In this document: positions 17,985 to 25,974 of the stretch, piece by piece
Position numbering within the stretch: the stretch's first letter is position 1
How the letters are laid out: every line of letters starts with the position of its first letter
Assembly: GCA_965219705.1 (NCBI GenBank)
Contig: OZ244789.1
Coordinates: forward strand, 1,736,001 to 1,800,000
DNA length: 64,000 nt
Source: JAJECS01 sp965219705
GTDB lineage: Bacteria > Chloroflexota > UBA11872
Direction: 5' to 3'
Program-made: the position numbers and the translations under genes
The notes under the pieces: model-generated
Databases searched by the model: none
What the model was told of the DNA's origin: nothing
The model's input: the letters and a program-made list of their open reading frames with translations, nothing else

Positions 17985-19271
17985 CTACGCGGGCGCCGGT
18001 GCTCGCCGCGTCAGCAGCGCGGCTTCACCGACCAGGTAAACCATCGCCAAGGCGTCAGCCACGAATACGACCGTCACCACCTGACGCGCGGTCCCATGCG
18101 CTACGACCATAGCGGTGATGGTCGCCGCCAGCAGTCCCGCCAAGGGAAGCCACACGCGCAGGTTGGATGCGCCGATGTGCAGACTCGCCGTCATCGTTGC
18201 AATGGCCAGCATCGCCGCCGCGCTCACGTACATCGGCAGCAGCGTGGTGTTCAGCGTGTATTCATCCCGGAACGCCACGCCGTAGACGAACCCGGGCCAC
18301 AGCAGCACGACGATCGCCACGATTGACCCCGCAAACACCATCAGTCCCACGCTGATCAGGTATGCCCGCACGTAATCCTCCCCGCGCGTGGCGGCCTGGA
18401 CGACGTAGGGCAGCAGCACCAGCCCAATCGTGATCCCGCTCCAGTACACCGTTCGGCCGATGACCGCGAGGACGGCGTAGTTCGCGGCAATGTCCGGGGG
18501 ATGGAACACGCGCATCACCAGCCCGTCCAGGTGCAGCAGGGCGGCCATGACGGTGACGATCAGGCCGACGCGAATGTGCGCCCACAACGGTTCCCCTGGC
18601 TTCGACGCGCTTGTCGGCGCGGAGTCGCCACGCAAGACGCCTCGCAGCGCGACGATCCCCGCGCCCACGGCCGCGAGGGCGCCTCCCGGGCTTGCCAACA
18701 GCGCCCCGGTTGATCCACCCCCGGCCAGCACGCCGACAGCCCCTGCACCCAGCCGACCCAACCCGTACATCAGCGCGATGGCGCCGTGCGCTACGAAGTC
18801 CCGTGCGCCCTGCGTGATGCCGCGAAACAACGGCTCCAGCAGCGCCAAGCCGGCACCGGTCGCGGCCACCAGCACCGGCCACGGGCTGGTCAACTGAAAG
18901 GCGCGCATCAGCAACGGCGTGAGCGCCGCGATGGCGACGGCGACGAGGACTGCCGCCACGCTCAGCCGACGGGCGGCGGTCCACGCCGCCGCGCGCAGAT
19001 CGGCCAATTGCCCCAAACTGAAGAGTCGCGCGCTGCTCCGCGCGATGATGGTCTGGATCAGGAGCACGGGCGTACCCAGCAGCGAGAGCACCCCCAGCAC
19101 GGCGAACGTCTCGCCGTAGACCGTCGCCTCGAGGGAACGGGATATCAGCACCTGGAATCCGGCGGAGGCCAGCCCGCCTACGGCGACGAACGGCACCAGC
19201 GTCAGGTTGTCGCGCAGAATCTCGATCGTCGCGCGCGACATGCGCCGTGTGACGCCGCCAAAGGCGGTCAA
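17985..19271 (-). CDS. Flippase-like polytopic membrane protein (MOP/Wzx-type)
   Basis: A 428-residue protein with about 12 hydrophobic segments (for example FVAVGGLASAGFQVLIS, AAVLVAVAIAALTPLLM, IVAIVVLLWPGFVYGVAF). Layout and N-terminal FQVLISRSLEATVYGETF resemble polysaccharide/lipid-linked oligosaccharide flippases of the MOP superfamily. It faces the gmd module convergently, suggesting export of a deoxyhexose-containing glycan or lipid intermediate. No sharper family motif is visible, so substrate is inference. Confidence 0.75.
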   Translation of the reverse strand: MTAFGGVTRRMSRATIEILRDNLTLVPFVAVGGLASAGFQVLISRSLEATVYGETFAVLGVLSLLGTPVLLIQTIIARSSARLFSLGQLADLRAAAWTAARRLSVAAVLVAVAIAALTPLLMRAFQLTSPWPVLVAATGAGLALLEPLFRGITQGARDFVAHGAIALMYGLGRLGAGAVGVLAGGGSTGALLASPGGALAAVGAGIVALRGVLRGDSAPTSASKPGEPLWAHIRVGLIVTVMAALLHLDGLVMRVFHPPDIAANYAVLAVIGRTVYWSGITIGLVLLPYVVQAATRGEDYVRAYLISVGLMVFAGSIVAIVVLLWPGFVYGVAFRDEYTLNTTLLPMYVSAAAMLAIATMTASLHIGASNLRVWLPLAGLLAATITAMVVAHGTARQVVTVVFVADALAMVYLVGEAALLTRRAPAPA

Positions 19272-19315
19272 TCGGCTGCGTCCGTCCGCCGTGCCGCCGG
19301 TTCATTCCCCATCGG

Positions 19316-19434
19316 AGACCCTTGCGTCATCCTTCGTCATTCCCGCGCAAGCGGGAATCCAGGCCCCACTCAACCTGGGATCACGCAGGGCTTGCTCCTG
19401 ACATCCTTCGACTGACGGGGTTAGGCAAACGTCT
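19316..19434. mobile_element. Possible third copy of AGACCTTTG-ended miniature element
   Basis: Left end AGACCCTTGCGTC, right end reading inward AGACGTTTGCCTAACCCC, 119 bp in all, holding one GTCATTCCCGC palindrome (19336-19360). The right end and its GGGGTTA neighbour match the ends of the copies near 28.9 and 61.6 kb. Flanks CCCATCG and CCCATCA agree at 6 of 7 bases if the element starts one base earlier, so target duplication is suggestive only. The interior is unlike the other two copies. Confidence 0.4.
19336..19360. repeat. Dispersed ATTCCCGC/GCGGGAAT palindrome
   Basis: GTCATTCCCGCGCAAGCGGG followed by AATCC, within the possible element copy 3. Confidence 0.75.
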
Positions 19435-19465
19435 CCCATCAGGGGCGCTGCCAACGACGCTGGCG

Positions 19466-19792
19466 TTAGTCCTTGTAGTCGTCGCGCGCCGGATTCCAAA
19501 TCTCGATCACAAAGCTCGGCTCGAGCGCGCGCGCCGCGTGCGGCGCGTTGCCGGGGATCACCCATGACGTGTTGGCCTCGACCACCGTCGTGTCGTCGCC
19601 CACGTCAAGCTCGAGGCTGCCGCTGATGCAGTACCCGATCTGTTCGTACACGTGATCGTGACGGGGAACGGCGCCGCCGGTCTCGAAGTGAATCTCCGCC
19701 AGCAGCATGCGGTCGCCCCACACCATCGTGCGGCGCTGCACGCCGTCACCCATGTCGATAATCGGTCGCTCGGATCGGTGGTTGATGCTCAT
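19466..19792 (-). CDS. Small cupin-domain protein
   Basis: A 108-residue cupin: PRHDHVYEQIGYCISGSLEL gives the first metal-binding motif (H-x-H...E) and WVIPGNAPHAARAL the second. ATG 19792 has AAGGAG 9 bases upstream, which decides the start. Last gene of the minus-strand operon that begins with the aminotransferase at 24243. It may be a regulator-like or isomerase-like cupin; no substrate can be assigned. Confidence 0.82.
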   Translation of the reverse strand: MSINHRSERPIIDMGDGVQRRTMVWGDRMLLAEIHFETGGAVPRHDHVYEQIGYCISGSLELDVGDDTTVVEANTSWVIPGNAPHAARALEPSFVIEIWNPARDDYKD

Positions 19793-19919
19793 CAAGTCTG
19801 CTCCTTGTGCCGGAAATGGGACCTGGTGGCCGCCACCGTGGCCTCCACCTCGGCGCCGCCATTGTGTCGCAGTTGCGCGGCGGCCACGACCCAGGGCCAT
19901 TCGGCCACGCGCGCTTTGG

Positions 19920-20891
19920 CTATTCCCAGAGGTCGGTGCTGAGGTATTTGAGCCCTGAGTCGTTGATGATCGTGGCCACGGTGCCTCCTTGGAACTCGCC
20001 CTGCAGCAACTCCATGGCCGCCGCCACATTCGCTCCCGACGAGTAGCCGGCGAAGATCCCTTCCTCGCGGGCCAGCCGCCGCGTCATCTCCGTCGCAGCC
20101 TCGTCGTCCACGGTGAGAAAGCCGTCCACCACGTCCGGCGGAATGTTCGCTAGCTCCGGGCGCGAGTAGCCCGCGCCCTGAATGCGGTGGTCCGCGTTCA
20201 CGATGGGCTTGCCCGCGAGAACGGCCGCGCCGGCCGGCTCCACGACAAAGCACTTGATTCCCGGTATGGCCTGCTTGAGCCCCGCCGACGTCCCGCCCAC
20301 GGTTCCGCCAGACCCGGCCATATCGCAAAACGCATCGATGGCGCCGCCGGTCTGTGCCACCAGCTCGGGGCCGGTCGTGTCGCGGTGCGCCAGGTAGTTG
20401 CTTCGCAAGCGGAATTGGTCGGGTCGGAAGGCGCCGCGCTCCCGCACGATGCGCTGGGTCTCGGCCTCCACCAGGTCGAGGTCGGCGCCCGAGACCTGAC
20501 CCGGCGTCGCGCCGGGCAGCTGGTCCACCAGGACAACCTCCGCGCCCAGCGCCCGCATCATGCGCGCCCGCTCCTCCGAATTCCCGCGCGACATCACCGC
20601 CACGAAGTGATAGCCCTTGACCGCGCAGACGATGGAGAAACCCGTGCCGGCATTGCCGCTGGTGAGCTCAACGACGGGCTGTCCCGGACGCAGCTCGCCG
20701 CTGGCCTCTGCGTCCTCGATCATCCGCAGGGCCACGCGGTCCTTCTTCGAGAATCCGGGGTGCAGGTAGTCGAGCTTGACCAGCAGCCGCCCGGGCAGCC
20801 CTCGCGTCAGACGTGCAAGCTCGACGACCGGCGTATTGCCGATCACGCCCAGCACGGAGTCAAGCGTCCCGTCCGTCCGCGTGCCGCTCAT
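19920..20891 (-). CDS. Cysteine-synthase-family PLP enzyme
   Basis: A 323-residue fold-type II PLP enzyme. IGNTPVVEL opens the domain; HPGFSKKDR places the PLP lysine at Lys50, LTSGNAGTG (77-84) contacts the substrate carboxylate, GSGGTVGGTSAG binds the phosphate and YSSGAN plus LKYLSTDLW close the C-terminus as in CysK/CysM/cystathionine beta-synthase. PGFSKKDR departs from the usual PGGSVKDR. It could make cysteine from O-acetyl- or O-phosphoserine, or perform a beta-replacement specific to this operon. Starts 15 bp after the upstream Ldh2 stop. Confidence 0.87.
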   Translation of the reverse strand: MSGTRTDGTLDSVLGVIGNTPVVELARLTRGLPGRLLVKLDYLHPGFSKKDRVALRMIEDAEASGELRPGQPVVELTSGNAGTGFSIVCAVKGYHFVAVMSRGNSEERARMMRALGAEVVLVDQLPGATPGQVSGADLDLVEAETQRIVRERGAFRPDQFRLRSNYLAHRDTTGPELVAQTGGAIDAFCDMAGSGGTVGGTSAGLKQAIPGIKCFVVEPAGAAVLAGKPIVNADHRIQGAGYSRPELANIPPDVVDGFLTVDDEAATEMTRRLAREEGIFAGYSSGANVAAAMELLQGEFQGGTVATIINDSGLKYLSTDLWE

Positions 20892-20906
20892 CGCAAGTCT
20901 CCGGCT

Positions 20907-22001
20907 CTAGGAGCTTCGGAGCTTATCCGACGCCCAGGGCGCAGCCACGCCGTACTGGGCCGCGACTTCTGTCACTGGATCGAGCACGCCGGCCGGAAAC
21001 GGGATGCCCGTCACGACCCGCTCGTCATAGAGATCCCATTCGATCTGACCCGGCATGCTCACCCGATCCACGCCTTCAGCCGGGGCAAGGCTGTTCACGG
21101 CATCGGTTTGCGCGTCCATGGCGGCGGTGAAATCCAGCAGCGGCATGACCGCTGAAATGTCGATGGCCAAGAAGAAGAGCCCGCCGTCCATCGGTCCGCC
21201 GAGGACCAGCGGCTCCTTTTGCAGCGCCGATCCGCCGCCGGTCAGCGCGCCCACCAGCACGTCGTGCAGCACGGCCAGCGCATAGCCCTTGGCGCCCGCG
21301 GCGGGCATCACAAAGGCCACCTTGGCCGGATCGCGGGTCGGCCGGCCCTCGGCATCGGCCGCGACGCCTTCCGGGGCTTGAAGGCCGCCTTCGCCCAGCG
21401 CCGCAATCTTTCCCAGCGCCACGGCCCCCGTTGCCATGTCCAGCACCGTGGGGCGGTGGCGCTCGCCGGGGAAGGCCCAGGCCAGCGGGTTGTTGCCGGC
21501 GGCCCCGCCTCGGCCCCCGGTCGCCAGGAGCACGGGTCCGCGCAGGTTGCTGGCGCAATAGCCGACGCAGCCGGCCTCCGCCGCCATGATCACCCAGTAC
21601 CCGGCGGCCCCGAAGTGGCCGGTATTGCCGACCACCGTCGTCCCGACGCCATATGCCCGCGCCAGCTCGATCGCCCGCTCCATGGCTATGCCGGCGGCGA
21701 CCTGGCCCAGCCCGTGGTCTCCGTCAAACGTCGCATGGCCTGGGCCGCTCGTGATTTCCCGAACCGTGGGCCTGGGATTCATGGAGCCGCTCGCAAGCGT
21801 CTTTACGTAAAGAGGCAGCATCCGCACCCCATGCGAATGCACGCCGCGCAAGTCCGAGTGCACCAGGGTCCGCGCCGTAAGGGCGGCGCCCGCGGGGTCC
21901 ATGCCCACGGCTTCCAGCAATCCGCCGGCGAAGGCTTCGAGCTCCTCACGCGCGACCAGGGGACCTGCGGTGTCGTAGGAAACATGGGGCGCGGGGGTCA
22001 T
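20907..22001 (-). CDS. Ldh2-family dehydrogenase (operon copy 2)
   Basis: 364 residues. GVHSHGVRMLPLYVKTL contains the catalytic His, followed by DGDHGLGQVAAG, GNTGHFGAAGYWVIMAA, NNPLAWAFPG, LDMATGAVALGKI and GAKGYALAVLHDVLVGAL. ATG 22001 is chosen because it overlaps the upstream gene's TGA (ATGA) and places family homology at the N-terminus; an in-frame start 39 codons upstream lies within that gene. It is only moderately similar to its operon neighbour, so the two probably act on different steps or form a heteromer. Confidence 0.9.
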   Translation of the reverse strand: MTPAPHVSYDTAGPLVAREELEAFAGGLLEAVGMDPAGAALTARTLVHSDLRGVHSHGVRMLPLYVKTLASGSMNPRPTVREITSGPGHATFDGDHGLGQVAAGIAMERAIELARAYGVGTTVVGNTGHFGAAGYWVIMAAEAGCVGYCASNLRGPVLLATGGRGGAAGNNPLAWAFPGERHRPTVLDMATGAVALGKIAALGEGGLQAPEGVAADAEGRPTRDPAKVAFVMPAAGAKGYALAVLHDVLVGALTGGGSALQKEPLVLGGPMDGGLFFLAIDISAVMPLLDFTAAMDAQTDAVNSLAPAEGVDRVSMPGQIEWDLYDERVVTGIPFPAGVLDPVTEVAAQYGVAAPWASDKLRSS

Positions 22002-23047
22002 CGGGGTTGACTCCAAAACGGCGCCACGCCGAGACTGCGCGCCGTGACGGCCACATCGTCCAGCAGGCCGGGCGGGTACTCCAGCCCTTCCGCCAGCGAC
22101 CGCGCGCGATTCCGCCATTCCGGCTCGCCCGGGGCCAGCACCCCGGCTGACCCCTCGGCGGGCGGGATGGCGTGCAACTTGTCGATGGTCTCGTCGACGT
22201 CCGCGTGGAACTCCGCCACGGGTCGGAATGCGGCGATGTTGATCGCGCCGAAGACCTGGCCCACCGGTTGCGGACTGTCAGGCGTCCGGTTCGCCCGAGG
22301 CACCGCGCCTGCCAGGATGCCCGCCAGCGTCTCGGTCACGATCCCAAGTCCAAATCCCTTGGGACCGGCGAACGGAACGAGGTTCGCCAGCGCGGCGGGG
22401 TCGGTGGTCGGGCGTCCGGCCGCGTCCACGCCCCAGTCGGCTGGAATCGACCTGCCGGCGGCCTGCGCCACCCGCACCTTGCCCATCGCGGCCGCGCCAA
22501 CGGCCATGTCGGCCACCAGCGCTGGATGCTTCCCGCCGGGGATGGCCCAGGCGATGGGGCCGTTGGTCAGCGCAACCTCCCGGCTGCCGTAGGCCAGCAC
22601 ACCGGCCACTCCGCCGCCGTTGCTGACACAGAAGCCAATGCAATCGTGCGCCGCCGCGCGCAGCGCCCAGTGCGCCGCCGGACCGAAGTGTATGCCGTTC
22701 CGCACGAAGACGAATCCCGTGGCGCCCGCCTTGGCCAGTTCCACCGCGCGGTCCACGCCAACGGCGGCCGACAACGGCCCGACGGCCGCGCCGGCGTCGA
22801 GCACGGCCATCGCCGGACTCGACGCAACTTCCCGAATCTCGGCGCCTGGGCGCATCCGGCCTTCCCGAATCCACTCGGTGTAAGGCGTGAGCCGCATCAC
22901 CCCGTGGGAATAGACGCCGCGCAGGTCGGCCTCCACCAGCACCTCCGCGACGATATCCGCCTCCGCGGCCGAGCATCCGGCGGCGGCCATCACGTCGGCG
23001 GCGAACGCCCGCATGGTCTTGTGGTCGATGCGCGACGAGATGGTCAT
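21998..23047 (-). CDS. Ldh2-family dehydrogenase (operon copy 1)
   Basis: 349 residues. GVYSHGVMRLTPYTEWI (catalytic His), NGIHFGPAAHWALRAA, TNGPIAWAIPGGKHP, ADMAVGAAAMGKVR and GPKGFGLGIVTETLAGILAG identify the family. The start ATG 23047 overlaps the aminotransferase stop, and its own stop overlaps the next Ldh2 gene, so three genes are joined by ATGA overlaps. Family members include sulfolactate, ureidoglycolate, 2,3-diketogulonate and piperideine-2-carboxylate reductases; an aminotransferase partner would suit a 2-oxoacid or cyclic imine substrate, which is inference. Confidence 0.9.
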   Translation of the reverse strand: MTISSRIDHKTMRAFAADVMAAAGCSAAEADIVAEVLVEADLRGVYSHGVMRLTPYTEWIREGRMRPGAEIREVASSPAMAVLDAGAAVGPLSAAVGVDRAVELAKAGATGFVFVRNGIHFGPAAHWALRAAAHDCIGFCVSNGGGVAGVLAYGSREVALTNGPIAWAIPGGKHPALVADMAVGAAAMGKVRVAQAAGRSIPADWGVDAAGRPTTDPAALANLVPFAGPKGFGLGIVTETLAGILAGAVPRANRTPDSPQPVGQVFGAINIAAFRPVAEFHADVDETIDKLHAIPPAEGSAGVLAPGEPEWRNRARSLAEGLEYPPGLLDDVAVTARSLGVAPFWSQPR

Positions 23048-24243
23048 GACTCCGCCACCACCTCGCCCAGGATGGCCACGCCCTCCTCGATGGCCGACGG
23101 CTCCGCGTGGCTGAACGCCAATCGAATCGAGTGGAGAGGATCCCCGTCCAACCGAAAGTCCGCGCCGCTGCGGATGCGCACGCCACGCTCGGCGCACCGC
23201 CGCACGATCGCCGCAACGTCGCGCGACGGGTCGAATGTGATCCAGACGAAGAACCCGCCCTCCGGCGTACGCCAGGTTGCGCGACCGCCAAGATGTCGGT
23301 CGAGAGCGCGCACGATGAGGTCCCGCTTCCCGCGGTAGAAGTCCTGCACGCGGGCGATCTGCGCCTGCATGTGGTCCTGCATGAATCGCGCTGCGATGGC
23401 CGAGGCAAACGGGCTCGTGCCGCTATCCGGCTTGAGGCGCAGCACCCGGTCGATCACCGGCGCCGCGCTGGCCATCCAACCGAGGCGAATGCCGGCCCCC
23501 AGGATCTTCGAGAAAGTGCCAGTCCGAATAACGAGGCCGCTGCCGCCATCCAACTCCAGCAGCGACGGCACGCGCTCGCCGTCGAAGCGCAATTCGTAGT
23601 ACGCATCATCCTCCAGGATCGGAATGCCCTTCGCCCGACAAACGTCGAGCAGCTCGCGGCGGCGTGCCGTCGTCGTGGTCACGCCCATCGGGTTCTGAAA
23701 CGTCGGCATCGTATAGAACAGAAATGGCCGTCCGAGCTCGCGGGCGAGCTTGGTGAGCGCCTCCGGTTGCGGCCCCTCGCGGTCGAACGGGACGTGGTGG
23801 CCATTGTTGGTGGTCCGACGCGCCGGCAGGGCGCCGAACGACGCCTCATCCAGCGCCAGCGGGCCGTCGAGGTCGGTAAACGTCCGCAGCACCATGTCGA
23901 TCGCCTGGCCAGACCCGTTGGTGATGGCGATTTGATTTCGGTCGAGGTCCAGCCCTTCGTAGTGGCGCAGCTTGGCCCGCACCACGTCAATGAGCTCCGC
24001 TGCGCCTTCGGTATGCGTGTAGAGCAGGGCTTTGGGATTGCCGGGCAGCGCGGCTCGCGCTGCCTCTGCCAGCTGTTCCAGGGGCAGGACGGCAACTGCC
24101 GGTTGACCCACCGTGAGGTCGGCCACGATGGGACCCGCCGGACGCCCCGGGGTGACCATCGCGCTGCCGCGGCCTCGTCGGCGTCCCACCGCGCTGAGCG
24201 ACGGCTCGAAGTCAAACGGTTCTAGCAGCTGGGGTCGTCTCAC
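23044..24243 (-). CDS. PLP-dependent aminotransferase (class I/II, 2-aminoadipate type)
   Basis: A 399-residue fold-type I aminotransferase. ITNGSGQAIDMVLR, MPTFQNPMGVTTT, ILEDDAYYELRF (212-216 region) and TFSKILGAGIRLGW with PLP lysine Lys246 match the LysN/AAT-like group related to the catalytic part of MocR regulators. No DNA-binding domain is attached. GTG 24243 is the first start, though Met29 is also possible because the conserved part begins near residue 40. First gene of the operon continuing to 19466; it supplies 2-oxoacids that the two dehydrogenases could reduce. Confidence 0.86.
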   Translation of the reverse strand: MRRPQLLEPFDFEPSLSAVGRRRGRGSAMVTPGRPAGPIVADLTVGQPAVAVLPLEQLAEAARAALPGNPKALLYTHTEGAAELIDVVRAKLRHYEGLDLDRNQIAITNGSGQAIDMVLRTFTDLDGPLALDEASFGALPARRTTNNGHHVPFDREGPQPEALTKLARELGRPFLFYTMPTFQNPMGVTTTTARRRELLDVCRAKGIPILEDDAYYELRFDGERVPSLLELDGGSGLVIRTGTFSKILGAGIRLGWMASAAPVIDRVLRLKPDSGTSPFASAIAARFMQDHMQAQIARVQDFYRGKRDLIVRALDRHLGGRATWRTPEGGFFVWITFDPSRDVAAIVRRCAERGVRIRSGADFRLDGDPLHSIRLAFSHAEPSAIEEGVAILGEVVAES

Positions 24244-24306
24244 GTGGCAGTGCGGCGCGCGCCGTCATCGTGGCACACGGACGCTCCTCCGGCGGCTGTC
24301 CCGACC

Positions 24307-24359
24307 CCCTCTCCCCGTCGCGGGAGAGGGCTGGAGCCTGCCCCGTACGCGATACGGGG
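24307..24359. repeat. CCCTCTCCC hairpin followed by CCCCGTA hairpin
   Basis: CCCTCTCCC at 24307-24315 pairs with GGGAGAGGG at 24322-24330; CCCCGTA at 24341-24347 pairs with TACGGGG at 24353-24359, then GTGAGGGG. The same two modules recur near 44.6 kb and 55.0-55.2 kb, so they are dispersed units, possibly terminators or structural RNA repeats. Confidence 0.7.
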
Positions 24360-24376
24360 GTGAGGGGCGCCCCTTC

Positions 24377-24400
24377 GTCATTCCGGCGGAAGCCGGAATC
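24377..24400. repeat. Dispersed palindrome, ATTCCGGC variant
   Basis: GTCATTCCGGCGG...GCCGGAAT, a compensatory variant (C to G and G to C in both arms) of the ATTCCCGC palindrome found in many gaps of this window. Conservation of pairing despite sequence change suggests the fold matters. Confidence 0.65.
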
Positions 24401-24615
24401 TAGGAAATCTCTGAACACGCACGACGACTTGGCCGTTAGGGGGCCTCAAACCGCCTCCAGGCGCCCCACTTCGGTCGATTGCCCGTGCCACAGGCGAAGG
24501 CGAACAGATTGGGGCAGGGGTTTTTATACACGTTCGGCGTTTAACTTCGCCCACGAAGTAAAAGCCCGTAGTCCAGCGGCGGGGGCGACGCATGCGGCAC
24601 CCCTACTTTGAGTCC

Positions 24616-24640
24616 GTCATTCCCGCGAAGGCGGGAATCC
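24616..24640. repeat. Dispersed ATTCCCGC/GCGGGAAT palindrome
   Basis: GTCATTCCCGCGAAGGCGGG followed by AATCC. Same family as the units at 19336, 28901, 31487, 61629 and 62279; located between the aminotransferase and FRG gene. Confidence 0.75.
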
Positions 24641-24801
24641 ATCCCCGTAAGTCAACCGACGAATCGAGGGGGACCGCCGGTGCCGGGTCACCATGCGGCG
24701 CTCAAATGTCAAAGCCGCCCACTACCCCATGCTGACCGGCCCACGGCAAACCGCGCGGGGTAGAATCAAGCTCGGCCCCTAGTTTACCGAGGCTTGTTGC
24801 A

Positions 24802-25704
24802 TTGCCCAAGCGTTATACCGAGGATTCCGGTGTCCGGGTCACGCAGTGCGACTCCTGGGACGATTTCATCCAGGCGCTGCGGGTGACGAACACAAAGCCT
24901 CCTGTCCCGCGCGCCTACCGGGGCCATGCCGATCCATGCTGGAAGCTGTCGTCGCCCTGGGACCGGTTGATTGAGCACCAGGAGACCGCCAATAGAAAGG
25001 CAGGTCTCACCATAGATGTCCGCAAGTTCTATCGCCTGAATATCAGCGACGAAAAGCCTGACGACACGTGGCTCATCAAGTTCAAGAACCTCGTCTCAAC
25101 AATGCCCGACACGCCAGATCATTCAAATTGGACCAAGGTTGATTGGTGGGCCTTCGGCCGACACTTTGGTCTGAAGACGCCATTACTCGATTGGTCCAAG
25201 AGCCCTTTCATCGCTGCGTTCTGGGCCTTTACTGGCCGGGTATTTGCCGAGAATATTGAACCCGAGATCACACCACTCAAGTACTACAAACTGCCTTCAT
25301 ATCGTCCGGTAGTTGTCTGGGAGCTGTTAGCCGCCCCTAATATTTCAAGCTCCGAATTCGGATTCGTCGATAACGTCAGATATGAGCTCCACAGGCAACG
25401 CGCTCAATCAGGTATCTTCACAATTCTTAATCATGCATCGTTTATTGACCTCGAAAGCTATTTGGATTCGGTAGGCAAGGCTGGTTATCTTGAGAAATTC
25501 GAAATCCCATGTTCATCTGCACAAGATGCCAGTATCGCGCTATCAGACCTTGATCGGATGAACATCAACTACGGTACGGTTTTCCCCGATCCTGAGGGTG
25601 CTGCTAGACAGGCTAATCTGCAGCAGTACTGGTCCGAGATGATCTTACGATTGGCAAGCGACGAATCGCCGTCCTGGGATTCACCGTCGCCGGTGGGTAG
25701 CTAG
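24802..25704 (+). CDS. FRG-domain protein
   Basis: A 300-residue protein with the FRG domain: AYRGHADPCWKLSSP (38-52) and HFGLKTPLLDWSKSPFIAAF (121-140), then RQRAQSGIFT and NYGTVFPDPEGAARQA near the C-terminus, all typical. FRG proteins are of unproven biochemistry, thought to be related to ADP-ribosyl-transferase-like or nuclease-like folds, and often sit in defence islands. The only supported start is TTG 24802; no ATG or GTG lies nearby in frame. The gene is clearly lower in GC than its neighbours, a sign of recent transfer. It stands immediately before a broken restriction gene and a XamI-type system, so a defence role is likely by association. Confidence 0.85.
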   Translation: MPKRYTEDSGVRVTQCDSWDDFIQALRVTNTKPPVPRAYRGHADPCWKLSSPWDRLIEHQETANRKAGLTIDVRKFYRLNISDEKPDDTWLIKFKNLVSTMPDTPDHSNWTKVDWWAFGRHFGLKTPLLDWSKSPFIAAFWAFTGRVFAENIEPEITPLKYYKLPSYRPVVVWELLAAPNISSSEFGFVDNVRYELHRQRAQSGIFTILNHASFIDLESYLDSVGKAGYLEKFEIPCSSAQDASIALSDLDRMNINYGTVFPDPEGAARQANLQQYWSEMILRLASDESPSWDSPSPVGS

Positions 25705-25709
25705 CGTCA

Positions 25710-25945
25710 GTGCCGCCCTCGAACCCCTTCCGCGCCTACCTGCGAGAGTTGCGCGACAACCTCGCCGCGGCGACGCAACGGAGCACACGCACCGGCCGGC
25801 GCTCAAGACATTGCTGGACGCCGCCGTGTCGGGGGGCGTTGCCGCCAACGGGCTGCGGCGCTTCGCCTGCGACGCACCTGGCGTTGCGCGGTCCGCTTGC
25901 GGGCAGCCGCGGCTCTATGATCGAATGGACTGGCACCAGGGCTGA
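25710..25945 (+). pseudogene. N-terminal remnant of a type ISP-like restriction-modification gene
   Basis: From GTG 25710 the frame reads PSNPFRAYLRELRDNLAA; a shift of one base then gives GDATEHTHRPALKTLLDAAV and AANGLRRFACDAP up to a TGA at about 25943-25945. This is the pattern I know from the extreme N-terminus of type ISP/Eco57I-like N6-methylase-nucleases (YxxEL...G.ATEHSYRPALxxLL...NEPKRxxCGAPDF). The frameshift lies near 25772. What should follow, the nuclease, helicase and methylase, is absent and replaced by the XamI-type pair. The family assignment is from memory of the motif. Confidence 0.6.
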
Positions 25946-25974
25946 GCGCCCGTCTCCGGCCGCTGACTCACGAC

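Larger units (their letters stand above)
24244..24801. other. Repeat-filled intergenic gap at the left edge of the defence island
   Basis: 558 bp without a credible gene. It holds a CCCTCTCCC/GGGAGAGGG hairpin (24307-24330), a CCCCGTA/TACGGGG hairpin (24341-24359), an ATTCCGGC-type palindrome (24377-24400) and an ATTCCCGC-type palindrome (24616-24640). Base composition drops toward the FRG gene. Confidence 0.7.
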
